Shown here: piece after piece, positions 1 to 8,119 of the stretch
How positions within the stretch are numbered: position 1 is the stretch's first letter
Layout of the letters: the number at the start of each line of letters is the position of its first letter
Assembly (NCBI RefSeq): GCF_005845365.1
Contig: NZ_CP040509.1
Span: 434,001 to 498,000, forward strand
Length of the DNA stretch: 64,000 bases
Direction: 5' to 3'
Origin: Rhodoluna limnophila
Lineage (GTDB): Bacteria > Actinomycetota > Actinomycetes > Actinomycetales > Microbacteriaceae
The notes under the pieces: generated by a model
What the model was told of the DNA's origin: nothing
Seen by the model: the letters and a program-made list of their open reading frames with translations, nothing else
Database searches by the model: none
Program-made: the position numbers and the translations under genes

Positions 1-212
1 GCGACACTGGTTCTCCAGAGGTTCAGGTTGCTGTGCTAACCAAGCGCATCAAGGACCTAACTGAGCACCTAAAGGAGCACAAGCACGACCACCACTCACG
101 TCGTGGTCTGTTGATCCTTGTTGGTCAGCGCCGCCGCCTACTCGGCTACCTACAGGGTGTCGACATTGCTCGCTACCGTGCACTAATCGAGCGCCTAGGG
201 CTTCGTCGCTAG
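1..212 (+). CDS. rpsO: 30S ribosomal protein S15, C-terminal part
   Basis: The window opens inside this gene; the reading frame runs from base 3 to a TAG at 210-212. The visible 69 residues include [16 protein letters not shown] near the start and the basic [10 protein letters not shown]...RRRLLGYL region, which are hallmarks of S15. S15 is a primary 16S-binding protein of the small-subunit platform. It is followed by an intrinsic terminator and then pnp, the standard bacterial rpsO-pnp order. The N-terminus lies outside the window. Identification is confident; nothing odd is visible. Confidence 0.97.
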   Translation, partial: DTGSPEVQVAVLTKRIKDLTEHLKEHKHDHHSRRGLLILVGQRRRLLGYLQGVDIARYRALIERLGLRR

Positions 213-250
213 TTCGCCTCCGGCAAACGGCCGCGATTCAATACTTTCGA

Positions 251-282
251 AACCGCCTTCCTTCGGGAGGGCGGTTTTGTTT
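251..282 (+). terminator. Intrinsic terminator after rpsO
   Basis: An 11-bp stem (251-261 with 266-276, one G-T pair) closes on a TTCG tetraloop and is followed by TTGTTT. It lies 39 bases past the rpsO stop and should separate rpsO from pnp transcription, or attenuate read-through. Confidence 0.88.
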
Positions 283-529
283 AACCTGACATTCACCCAG
301 TACCTAGGTAATTCAGCGGTCTGCTGGTAACCTTGCAAGAGAGCATCGCAGCAGGTTTGCTGGTCTCCGGTTGTGGATCTTGAGAGTTGAACTTCAAGGT
401 TTTCTACTGCAGACCAGGGCATCCCTCCAATGTGGGCAAGTTAACTTGCCGCGAACGCTCACGCGCGCCGCCAAAAATAGCCATTCTCGGCCATGGCGGA
501 TGCGCAAAGAGGATAAAAGAGGAGGGACC
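283..529 (+). promoter_or_regulatory. Long pnp leader with a perfect palindrome
   Basis: About 250 bases separate the rpsO terminator from the pnp start. No convincing gene is seen. GGCAAGTTAACTTGCC at 435-450 is a perfect 16-base palindrome that could form a hairpin with a TTAA loop. A weak promoter candidate is CTGACA at 286-291 with TAATTC 17 bases later, the -10 being poor. In other bacteria PNPase represses its own mRNA through a leader hairpin, so a similar role is possible but inferred. Confidence 0.4.
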
Positions 530-2746
530 ATGGAAGGTCCAGAAATCAAAGCAACAGAAGCAGTAATCGACAACGGTAAGTACGGAAAGCGCGTTATTCG
601 CTTCGAAACCGGTCGTCTAGCACAGCAGGCACAGGGTGCTGCGGCTGTTTACATCGATGAAGAAACCATGCTGTTCTCGGCTACCACTGCAAGCAAGCAG
701 CCAAAAGACCAGTTTGACTTCTTCCCACTAACCATTGACGTTGAAGAGCGCATGTATGCGGCAGGCCGCATTCCAGGAAGCTTCTTCCGTCGCGAAGGTC
801 GCCCATCAACCGAGGCAATCCTTGCCTGCCGTTTGATCGACCGCCCACTACGCCCATCATTCGTTGATGGTCTGCGTAACGAGATTCAGGTTGTAGTAAC
901 CGTTATGGCAATCGAGCCAGACGAGCTTTACGACGTTGTAGCTATCAACGCTGCCTCAATGTCTACCCAGCTTGCAGGCTTGCCATTCTCTGGTCCTATC
1001 GGTGGTGTGCGTGTTGCACTTATCGACGGCCAGTGGGTTGCGTTCCCTAAGCACTCACAGCTTGAGCGCGCAGTTTTCAACATGGTTGTTGCTGGTCGCG
1101 TACTAGTTGAGAACGGCGTCGAAGACGTTGCAATCATGATGGTTGAGGCTGAGGCTTCAGAAAACGCCATGGACCTAATTGCTGCTGGCGCCAAGGCTCC
1201 ATCAGAGGACGTTGTTGCTGAGGGTCTTGAGGCTGCCAAGCCGTTCATCAAGGCTCTAGTAAAGGCTCAGGCTGACCTAGCTGCTGTTGCTGCAAAGCCA
1301 ACCGCTGACTACCCAACCTTCTTGCCATACACCGATGAGGTATTTGCTGCCGTCGAGGCTGCTGCAGGTACCGAGTTGGCCAAGGTTTACCAGATTGCCG
1401 ACAAGGTTGAGCGCCAGGATGCAGACGATGCACTCAAGGCTGCCACCAAGGAGAAGCTAGAAGCTTCACTTGACGAGGCACAGATGGCTCAGTTCTCAGC
1501 TGCCTACAAGTCAGTAACCAAGAAGATCATGCGTACCCGCGTTCTAAAAGAGGGAATCCGCATCGATGGCCGTGGCCTGCGCGACATCCGTAACCTAGAC
1601 GCAGAGGTAGCAGTTATTCCTCGCGTTCACGGTTCAGCAATCTTCCAGCGTGGAGAGACCCAGATCCTGGGTGTAACCACCTTGAACATGCTGAAGATGG
1701 AGCAGCAGATTGACTCGCTAAGCCCAGTCACATCAAAGCGGTACATGCACAACTACAACTTCCCACCATATTCAACCGGTGAAGTTGGTCGTGTAGGTAC
1801 TCCAAAGCGTCGCGAAATTGGCCACGGTGCTCTTGCCGAGCGTGCGTTGGTTCCGGTTCTTCCAAAGCGTGAAGACTTCCCATACGCGATCCGTCAGGTT
1901 TCTGAGGCCCTTGGCTCAAACGGTTCAACCTCAATGGGTTCTGTCTGTGCGTCTACCCTTGCCTTGCTAAACGCGGGTGTGCCTCTTCGTGCACCAGTTG
2001 CTGGTATCGCCATGGGTCTTATCTCAGACACCGTAGACGGCAAGGTTCAGTACGCTGCGCTTACCGACATCCTTGGTGCAGAAGACGCCCTTGGTGACAT
2101 GGACTTCAAGGTCGCCGGTACTCGCGATTTCGTTACTGCTATTCAGCTTGACACCAAGCTGGACGGTATTCCTGCCTCAGTTCTAGGTGGCGCACTTACT
2201 CAGGCTCGTGAGGCTCGTCTTCACATCCTTGACGTAATGGGCCAGGCAATCTCTGAGCCTGACGAGATGGCTCCAACCGCTCCACGCGTTATCGCAGTGA
2301 AGATTCCGGTTGACAAGATTGGTGAAGTCATTGGTCCAAAGGGCAAGATGATCAACCAGATCCAAGAAGACACTGGCGCAGACATCTCAATCGAGGATGA
2401 CGGTACCGTTTACATTGGCGCAACCGATGGCCCTTCAGCTGAGGCTGCTAAGGCTGCGGTTAACGCGATTGCAAACCCACACGTTCCTGAGATTGGCGAG
2501 CGCTTCCTTGGAACTGTTGTGAAGCTAGCTACCTTCGGTGCTTTCGTTTCACTGGTTCCAGGCAAGGATGGCCTGTTGCACATCTCTGAGCTGAAGAAGC
2601 TTGCTGGCAAGCGCGTCGAGAACGTCGAGGACGTTCTTGAGGTTGGTCAGAAGCTACAGGTTGAAATCACCAAGATCGACGACCGCGGCAAGCTTTCACT
2701 TGCTCCAGTTGTTGAGGGTGAAGACGCCTCAGCAGACGAAGAGTAA
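530..2746 (+). CDS. pnp: Polyribonucleotide nucleotidyltransferase (PNPase)
   Basis: The 738-residue product is a 3'-5' phosphorolytic exoribonuclease acting in mRNA decay. Two RNase PH-like domains are visible; the second contains [14 protein letters not shown] and [14 protein letters not shown], then the catalytic-region [21 protein letters not shown] domain ([24 protein letters not shown]) and an S1 domain ([26 protein letters not shown]) end the protein, which finishes in an acidic tail. The frame is open from 371, but ATG 530 is chosen because AGAGGAGG lies just upstream and [16 protein letters not shown] matches family N-termini. An M16 peptidase gene follows, as in other actinobacteria. 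Confidence 0.97.
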   Translation: MEGPEIKATEAVIDNGKYGKRVIRFETGRLAQQAQGAAAVYIDEETMLFSATTASKQPKDQFDFFPLTIDVEERMYAAGRIPGSFFRREGRPSTEAILACRLIDRPLRPSFVDGLRNEIQVVVTVMAIEPDELYDVVAINAASMSTQLAGLPFSGPIGGVRVALIDGQWVAFPKHSQLERAVFNMVVAGRVLVENGVEDVAIMMVEAEASENAMDLIAAGAKAPSEDVVAEGLEAAKPFIKALVKAQADLAAVAAKPTADYPTFLPYTDEVFAAVEAAAGTELAKVYQIADKVERQDADDALKAATKEKLEASLDEAQMAQFSAAYKSVTKKIMRTRVLKEGIRIDGRGLRDIRNLDAEVAVIPRVHGSAIFQRGETQILGVTTLNMLKMEQQIDSLSPVTSKRYMHNYNFPPYSTGEVGRVGTPKRREIGHGALAERALVPVLPKREDFPYAIRQVSEALGSNGSTSMGSVCASTLALLNAGVPLRAPVAGIAMGLISDTVDGKVQYAALTDILGAEDALGDMDFKVAGTRDFVTAIQLDTKLDGIPASVLGGALTQAREARLHILDVMGQAISEPDEMAPTAPRVIAVKIPVDKIGEVIGPKGKMINQIQEDTGADISIEDDGTVYIGATDGPSAEAAKAAVNAIANPHVPEIGERFLGTVVKLATFGAFVSLVPGKDGLLHISELKKLAGKRVENVEDVLEVGQKLQVEITKIDDRGKLSLAPVVEGEDASADEE

Positions 2747-2787
2747 TAACCCCTAGCCCCACAACTACAGAAAGCTTCTGGTCACCC

Positions 2788-4122
2788 ATGAGTGAAATCT
2801 TTTTTCCACTAGACCAGAGCGATCTATCGTTCACCGCTTCGGGAGGTAGTTCGGTTCGCCGTTCTATCCTCCCAAGCGGTGTTCGCGTTTTAACCGAACA
2901 CATTCCGGGTTCGCAGAGTGTCGCAGTGTCTTTCTCGGTCGCAGTTGGTTCTCGCGACGAGACCAACGGACACTTTGGCTCGACCCATTTCTTGGAGCAC
3001 CTGCTCTTCAAAGGGACTAAAAAACGCACCGCTCTAGACATTGCAGTGGCCTTTGATTCGGTCGGCGGATCATCAAATGCCTCAACCGGCAAAGAGCACA
3101 CCAGCTATTACGCTCGTGTGCAAGATAAAGCTCTGCCAATTGCCGTTGATGTAATCGCCGATATGCTTACCTCCTCGCTCATCGATCCAAAAGAGTTTGA
3201 GAATGAACGCACCGTCATTCTTGAAGAACTTGCGATGAATGACGATGACCCACAGGATGTGGCGCACGAACTTTTCAGCGAGGCCGTCCTCGGTGACCAT
3301 CCGCTCGGGCGCCCTATCGGGGGCACCCAAGAAACCATCAACTCGGTCACGCGTGAGGCGGTTTGGGAGCACTACCAGGCAAATTATCGGCCGCAGGATC
3401 TAGTGATTGCTGCTGCTGGTGGTGTTGATCATTCAAACCTAATCCAGTTGGTTGAAACCGCTTTGGTTGACGCTGGCTGGGATCTCGATGCCAAGGCTGC
3501 ACCGGTTGAACGCAGGCTCCTGCACCCTGCCGAAATTACCCGTGGAACGGCTTTGAAGGTTGTTCACCGCCCAATTCAGCAGGCAAACATTCTGTTGGGT
3601 ATGCAAGGCCTGGTAGCAGATGATGAGCGCCGGTATGCCATGGGCATTCTCAACACAGTTCTAGGTGGGGGAATGAGCTCACGTATGTTCCAGGAGATTC
3701 GCGAAAAGCGTGGCCTGGCCTACTCGGTTTATTCGTTCAACACCGGATACTCGGACGCTGCCTACTTTGGGCTCTACGCAGGTTGCTCACCAGCGAAAAG
3801 CACTGAGGTAACCCGGCTAATGATTGAAGAGCTCGAAAAGATTGCCAATGAGGGCATTCGCCAAGACGAGCTCACTCTTGCCCAGGGAAACATTTCTGGT
3901 GGATTGGCGCTCAAGTATGAGAGCACCATGGCAAGAATGAATCGACTTATTAGCGCCGAAGTCATCAATGGAGAGTTTTTTGACCTCGATGATTCACTTG
4001 AGCACGTTCATGCCGTGACGCTCGAGCAGGTGCAGTCTTTGGCCGCTGATCTTGCAGGTCGTGAGCGCTCTATCGTTGCGGTTGGCGACATTTCTGAGTC
4101 AACCTTCGAAGAGTTTCTTTAG
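2788..4122 (+). CDS. M16 family zinc metallopeptidase
   Basis: This 444-residue protein has the inverted zinc motif HFLEH (His67, Glu70, His71) with a downstream glutamate near residue 147 (ILEELAMNDDDP), as in insulinase/processing peptidase-like M16B enzymes. The C-terminal half carries the conserved GGGMSSRMFQEIREKRGLAY segment of the second M16 domain. There is no signal peptide, so it is probably cytoplasmic. It lies 41 bases after pnp and 9 bases before dapB, the same order as gpsI-pepR-dapB in M. tuberculosis. Substrate is unknown. The ribosome-binding site before ATG 2788 is weak. Confidence 0.92.
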   Translation: MSEIFFPLDQSDLSFTASGGSSVRRSILPSGVRVLTEHIPGSQSVAVSFSVAVGSRDETNGHFGSTHFLEHLLFKGTKKRTALDIAVAFDSVGGSSNASTGKEHTSYYARVQDKALPIAVDVIADMLTSSLIDPKEFENERTVILEELAMNDDDPQDVAHELFSEAVLGDHPLGRPIGGTQETINSVTREAVWEHYQANYRPQDLVIAAAGGVDHSNLIQLVETALVDAGWDLDAKAAPVERRLLHPAEITRGTALKVVHRPIQQANILLGMQGLVADDERRYAMGILNTVLGGGMSSRMFQEIREKRGLAYSVYSFNTGYSDAAYFGLYAGCSPAKSTEVTRLMIEELEKIANEGIRQDELTLAQGNISGGLALKYESTMARMNRLISAEVINGEFFDLDDSLEHVHAVTLEQVQSLAADLAGRERSIVAVGDISESTFEEFL

Positions 4123-4131
4123 GATTGAATT

Positions 4132-4872
4132 GTGACTATCAAAGTAGCCGTTGTCGGCGCCACCGGAAGAATGGGCAAACTTGCCCTAGACCTTATTGAT
4201 GCTTCTCAGCACACCACCCTCCACTCAGCTCTGGACTCTAAGAGTGAGCTAAAGGAGGTCCTGGGCGCTGATGTTATTTTCGAGGTCACTCGTCTTGAGG
4301 TAAGTGAATCAGTGGTTGACTTTGCGGTCCGTCACGGAATGAAAGTTGTAGTCGGAACCAGTGGTTGGTCGGCGGCAAAACTTGGCGAACTTGAGGCCAA
4401 GTTAGCAGCACACCCGGATTCAGGCGTTGTGGTAATTCCAAACTTCTCAATCGGGTCGATGTTGGCCAGTTCATTTGCTGCTCAGGCGGCTAAATTCTTT
4501 GAGTCAATTGAGATCGTGGAGGCTCACCACGCTGGGAAGATAGATTCCCCTTCTGGCACAGCGGTTCGAACCGCTGAAATGATTCAGGAATCCCGAGCTG
4601 GCCTGACCCAGCCGCTGATCCCAGGTGTGGGTCAAATCGCCCGTGGCGAGGTTGTTGCCGGAGTGCCAATCCACAGCCTGCGCCTTGCCGGCGTTGCTGC
4701 TAAGCAAGATGTTTATTTCGGTGGCGTGAGTGAACTGCTAACCATCAGCCACGAGACCACTGCGGTCAACGCGTATTCTCACGGAATTCTGTTGAGCTTG
4801 CGAGTTGCTGCTCAAACCACCGGGCTAAAGGTTGGCCTGCAATCGGTCGTTGACGCTTCGGCTCAACTTTAG
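4132..4872 (+). CDS. dapB: 4-hydroxy-tetrahydrodipicolinate reductase
   Basis: The 246-residue enzyme performs the NAD(P)H-dependent step after DapA in the diaminopimelate/lysine pathway. The N-terminal nucleotide-binding motif VAVVGATGRMGKLA and the active-site stretch EIVEAHHAGKIDSPSGTA, with its substrate-binding lysine and SGTA, are clear. Translation starts at GTG 4132, 9 bases past the M16 gene, so co-transcription is likely. dapA (7115) and dapF (18623) are also in this window. The gene contains a perfect 18-bp palindrome at 4559-4576, probably by chance. Confidence 0.96.
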   Translation: MTIKVAVVGATGRMGKLALDLIDASQHTTLHSALDSKSELKEVLGADVIFEVTRLEVSESVVDFAVRHGMKVVVGTSGWSAAKLGELEAKLAAHPDSGVVVIPNFSIGSMLASSFAAQAAKFFESIEIVEAHHAGKIDSPSGTAVRTAEMIQESRAGLTQPLIPGVGQIARGEVVAGVPIHSLRLAGVAAKQDVYFGGVSELLTISHETTAVNAYSHGILLSLRVAAQTTGLKVGLQSVVDASAQL

Positions 4873-4884
4873 AACGGCACACCG

Positions 4885-5337
4885 ATGAAAATCAGCGCTA
4901 AATTTGGCGCCTTGTTCATGTCTGCGCTTCTAATGGTCTACGTACTTTTACTGGGGCAAACCGGATTGCTGTTACTCCAAGAGGAGGAGCCAATTGCAAT
5001 TGCCATGGGTGCGCTCATCCTGGTGTTTCCATTTTTTGGGGCATGGGCAATCGTAAAAGAGCTGACTTTCGGTCTGAAAGTTGAGCAGCTCTCCAAACAA
5101 ATCCTGCGCGAAGGCACTTGGCCTAACTTTGATCTCCAACTGCGCCCCAGTGGCCGAGCAGTACCTGAATCAGCTGCAAAAATGTTTGATCACTACAAAG
5201 CCATTGTTGAAACCGAACCAAACGATTTTCATAATTGGTTCAACCTAGGCATTGCCTACAATGCAGCCGGTGATCGCCGACGAGCACGTCAGGCGCTTCT
5301 AAAGGCTCTTGAGCTGGCCAAGCTCAATCAAAGCTAA
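4885..5337 (+). CDS. Two-helix membrane protein with a TPR motif
   Basis: The 150-residue product has two hydrophobic segments at about residues 8-30 and 38-60, followed by a soluble tail. The tail contains a tetratricopeptide-like unit near residues 108-145 (HNWFNLGIAYNAAGDRRRARQALLKALEL). It follows dapB by 12 bases and overlaps the convergent DUF4395 gene by 4 bases. Similar small TPR membrane proteins are common beside dapB in Microbacteriaceae as far as I recall, but no function is established. A role as a membrane-tethered protein-interaction module is only inferred. Confidence 0.75.
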   Translation: MKISAKFGALFMSALLMVYVLLLGQTGLLLLQEEEPIAIAMGALILVFPFFGAWAIVKELTFGLKVEQLSKQILREGTWPNFDLQLRPSGRAVPESAAKMFDHYKAIVETEPNDFHNWFNLGIAYNAAGDRRRARQALLKALELAKLNQS

Positions 5338-5801
5338 AACTTACGAATAAGGCCAATGCGCTGAAGACCAACATAGATCTGGCAGCCAAGGCAAAATGCA
5401 AACGCAGCATTCAAGAACGCTGCAACAAAGGCCATCCCTGCAAAAATCGCAATAGCGTTTGGCACACCAACAAGGTGTAGAGCAACTCCCAACCCAGCAA
5501 CCAATAGACCAACTAGTTGAGCAAATTTTGGCGGACGTGGGTCTTCAAGCTCTTTCGGTGCAGCCAAGCGTGGGCGTACAAACTTCTTGAAGATCAGGCC
5601 GAATGGGTGCTTGCTGTTGCCAAAAATTGCCCCAATTGCGAAGAGTCCGGTTGCAACCAGCAAAAGAACGAATGCGGTGTCAATAGTTGCTCCATCGAGC
5701 GCAAAGAACACAGTGGTCAGCAACAGCGCTGAGGTAATTGCGGCACCAAATCGAGGGCCTCTAGGGTCAATGCCGGCTGGGGTTTTCTTTGATTCGCTCA
5801 T
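5334..5801 (-). CDS. DUF4395 membrane protein
   Basis: The 155-residue product has about four hydrophobic segments (SALLLTTVFFAL, TAFVLLLVATGLFAIGAIFG, LVGLLVAGLGVALHLVGV, AIAIFAGMAFVAAFLNAAFAF) and ends with the DUF4395 hallmark FCLGCQIYVGL, containing a CxxC pair. The start codon overlaps the stop of the upstream thioredoxin-like gene by one base (TAATG), so the two are likely translated together. Association of DUF4395 with thioredoxin-like genes suggests membrane thiol redox chemistry; this is inference. It converges with the TPR gene. Confidence 0.85.
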   Translation of the reverse strand: MSESKKTPAGIDPRGPRFGAAITSALLLTTVFFALDGATIDTAFVLLLVATGLFAIGAIFGNSKHPFGLIFKKFVRPRLAAPKELEDPRPPKFAQLVGLLVAGLGVALHLVGVPNAIAIFAGMAFVAAFLNAAFAFCLGCQIYVGLQRIGLIRKF

Positions 5802-6244
5802 TAGATTTCGAAGTTTCCTAGTTCGTCTTGGATGGTTTGAGGTTTGACAGCGCCGGCAATTCTTGAGGTCACGCGACCCTTAGCATCTAGCACCAAGGTT
5901 GTTGGGGTCTGCAGAATGTTGAACTTGTTAGCCAGGTCAAGCCGATCCGTGATGTCGACTTCGATGTGCAACACATCGTCGTGAATCTTCTCTAGCTCAC
6001 CGTAAAGTCGTGCTGTTTGCTTACACATGGTGCAGAACTCACTCGAGAACTGGAGAAAGGTTGCCTTTTTGCCAAACTTGGTGACCGGCAGCCCATTTTT
6101 GATGGCGCCTAGTTCGGCTAGGTCGATGACTTCGCCGCCCGAAACCGCCTTTGCTCGACCTGTGCGAGCACGCCAAATTAGTCCGGCAGCGGTTGCAGCA
6201 GCAAGCAGCGCGACAACGATGATCACTTTGGTCTCAAAAGGCAT
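5801..6244 (-). CDS. Membrane-anchored thioredoxin-like protein
   Basis: The 147-residue protein begins with one hydrophobic anchor (about residues 7-24, VIIVVALLAAATAAGLIW) and continues as a thioredoxin fold. The active site reads FSSEFCTMCKQT, giving CTMC instead of the usual CGPC, and the cis-proline region is NILQTPTTLVLD. It is therefore probably an extracytoplasmic thiol-disulfide protein. It is the first gene of a minus-strand pair with DUF4395. The divergent neighbour is thyX; the 114-base gap must hold both promoters. Confidence 0.88.
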   Translation of the reverse strand: MPFETKVIIVVALLAAATAAGLIWRARTGRAKAVSGGEVIDLAELGAIKNGLPVTKFGKKATFLQFSSEFCTMCKQTARLYGELEKIHDDVLHIEVDITDRLDLANKFNILQTPTTLVLDAKGRVTSRIAGAVKPQTIQDELGNFEI

Positions 6245-6346
6245 GCAACAAGGTTAAGGTCCTTCGACGAGCCCTGCCCAATTGTGAAGATTTGTTTCCT
6301 AAAGACCTACCCCGTAACCGTTCAACGCTGAAAGTCTCGCAACCGG

Positions 6347-6352
6347 TAGGCT
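6347..6352 (+). promoter_or_regulatory. TAGGCT -10 box, leaderless thyX
   Basis: TAGGCT ends 6 bases before the GTG start of thyX, which would place transcription initiation at the start codon itself. No convincing ribosome-binding site or -35 box is seen. The same spacing recurs before ftsK, the DUF3046 gene, dapF, hisC and the 48-residue ORF at 48050. Confidence 0.5.
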
Positions 6353-6358
6353 TATGGG

Positions 6359-7093
6359 GTGTCAGATATCATTTTCCGCAGCGACGTAACTGTCGAACTA
6401 GTCCGTGCCAACGCAGCCGACTCCGATGTCCTTTTTGCAGCGCGTGTTTCAACTCAGGGTGAACAAACCCTTGAGGCCGCTGCTGCCCAGACCGACGCGG
6501 CTGACGATGAAAAGCGCTCCAAGGGGCTTATCAACTACCTAATGCGCGACCGCCACGGTTCGCCATTCGAGCACAACTCGATGACTTTCTATGTCCAGGC
6601 TCCAATCTTTGTGTTCCGCGAATTCATGCGTCACCGCATTGCCAGTTACAACGAAGAATCTGGCCGTTACAAGGAGCTAAGCCCAGTTTTCTACGTACCG
6701 GGTCCAGACCGTAACCTCATCCAGGTTGGTAAAGCCGGTGCCTACGAATTTTTGCCGGGCACTGCCGAGCAAACCGCTTTGGTTGAGCAAGAGGCTCGCA
6801 CGACTTCTCAGAATGCCTACGAGTCTTACCAGCGCATGCTTGAAGCCGGTGTAGCTCGCGAGGTTGCGCGGATTGTGCTCCCACTAAACATCTACTCGAG
6901 CATGTACGTGACTATGAATGCACGTGCCTTGATGAACTTCTTGAGCCTTCGCACCAAGCGCGAGGGAACCCACTTTCCGTCATTCCCACAGCGTGAAATT
7001 GAAATGTGCGCCGAAAAGATGGAAGACGAGTTTGCCAAGCTTATGCCTTACACCTACGAGGCATTCAACGCCAACGGTCGAGTAGCACCGTAG
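6359..7093 (+). CDS. thyX: Flavin-dependent thymidylate synthase ThyX
   Basis: The 244-residue enzyme makes dTMP from dUMP using methylene-tetrahydrofolate, FAD and NADPH. The ThyX signature RHRIASYNEESGRY is at residues 91-104. The C-terminal RALMNFLSLR region, including the dUMP-binding segment, is also present. The start is GTG 6359 with no Shine-Dalgarno; a TAGGCT box 6 bases upstream suggests leaderless translation. dapA follows 21 bases later, the same thyX-dapA-rnj order as in mycobacteria. Confidence 0.97.
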   Translation: MSDIIFRSDVTVELVRANAADSDVLFAARVSTQGEQTLEAAAAQTDAADDEKRSKGLINYLMRDRHGSPFEHNSMTFYVQAPIFVFREFMRHRIASYNEESGRYKELSPVFYVPGPDRNLIQVGKAGAYEFLPGTAEQTALVEQEARTTSQNAYESYQRMLEAGVAREVARIVLPLNIYSSMYVTMNARALMNFLSLRTKREGTHFPSFPQREIEMCAEKMEDEFAKLMPYTYEAFNANGRVAP

Positions 7094-7114
7094 TTATTTC
7101 GAAAGGCTCAGCCA

Positions 7115-8095
7115 ATGTCTAAAGAACAAAAAAACCTATTTGGTCAGGTTCTTGTCGCGCTTGTCACACCGATGACCGCCGAGGGTGAAGTTGACTGGGC
7201 AGCCACCGAAAAGCACATTGATTACGTAATCTCGAACGGCGCTGACGGTGTTGTTGTAACCGGCACTACCGGTGAGACCAGCACGCTGACTGACGCTGAG
7301 AAGATCAAGCTAGTTGAGGTCGGAAAGTCAGTTTCGGGCGGCCGGGCCAAAATTATCACCGGTGGTGGTTCAAACGAGACTGCACATGCAATGCAGCTTT
7401 ACAAGGCTTCTGAAAAAGCCGGTGCCGACGGCGTAATGATCGTCACTCCGTACTACAACAAGCCGACCCAGGCCGGCGTGCTAACTCACTTCCGTATGAT
7501 TGCTGACTCAACCGACCTACCGGTCATTCTTTATGACATTCCCGGTCGTGCCGGCATTGCCATCTCGCATGACACCTTCTTGCGTGCTTCAAAGCACCCA
7601 AACATCATGGCGGTAAAGGATGCCAAGGGAGACCTCGCACAGGCATCTCGAATCATGAACGAAACCGGCTTGCTTTACTTCTCGGGTGATGATTCAAACG
7701 TTTTGCCTCACCTTTCAATCGGCGCCACCGGCCTTATCGGTGTGACAGCAAACGTAGCCCCAGCTGCGTACCGCGCCATGGTCGATGCAACAAACAACAA
7801 TGATTTCCACGCAGCACTCAAGGTCCACAACAGCCTCGAGCCGCTTCAGCGTGCGCTGATGACTAACGTGCCAGGCACAGTGGCCGCTAAATACGTGCTG
7901 CATGCACTTGGTTTGATTTCAAGCCCGCGAGTCCGTTTGCCTTTGGTTGGCCCTGAAGATGCCGAAGCAGCACGCATCGAAGATGGAATCGACATTGTCG
8001 GCGACATCGTTGGCCTAAGTTTTGAGAATTTCCGTCCAGACCGCAACGCAGCAGCCGGTGGTGCTCTGCCAAAGGTGGCTGGCACTACGCGCTAA
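7115..8095 (+). CDS. dapA: 4-hydroxy-tetrahydrodipicolinate synthase
   Basis: The 326-residue enzyme condenses pyruvate with aspartate semialdehyde, the first committed step to diaminopimelate and lysine. The TIM-barrel aldolase features are visible: GTTGETSTLT (residues 50-59), catalytic Tyr140 in ILYDIPGRAGIA, and the Schiff-base Lys168 in MAVKDAKGDL. It lies between thyX and the RNase J gene with short gaps, suggesting one operon. ATG 7115 is preceded by GAAAGG. A GCGC-TAAAA-GCGC hairpin over the stop codon is too short to call a terminator. Confidence 0.97.
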   Translation: MSKEQKNLFGQVLVALVTPMTAEGEVDWAATEKHIDYVISNGADGVVVTGTTGETSTLTDAEKIKLVEVGKSVSGGRAKIITGGGSNETAHAMQLYKASEKAGADGVMIVTPYYNKPTQAGVLTHFRMIADSTDLPVILYDIPGRAGIAISHDTFLRASKHPNIMAVKDAKGDLAQASRIMNETGLLYFSGDDSNVLPHLSIGATGLIGVTANVAPAAYRAMVDATNNNDFHAALKVHNSLEPLQRALMTNVPGTVAAKYVLHALGLISSPRVRLPLVGPEDAEAARIEDGIDIVGDIVGLSFENFRPDRNAAAGGALPKVAGTTR

Positions 8096-8119
8096 AAGCG
8101 CCTTTAGAAAAGAGAACCA

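Noticed and set aside
371-529. Upstream in-frame extension of pnp by 53 codons
   Set aside because: Unconserved sequence; a strong AGAGGAGG precedes the family-like start at 530.
4559-4576. Perfect 18-bp palindrome containing GTTCGAAC inside dapB
   Set aside because: Lies in a conserved coding segment, lacks the LexA 4-base spacer, and one such palindrome in 64 kb is within chance.
8086-8104. GCGC-TAAAA-GCGC hairpin at the dapA stop as a terminator
   Set aside because: Stem of 4-5 bp with only a short T run; too weak.
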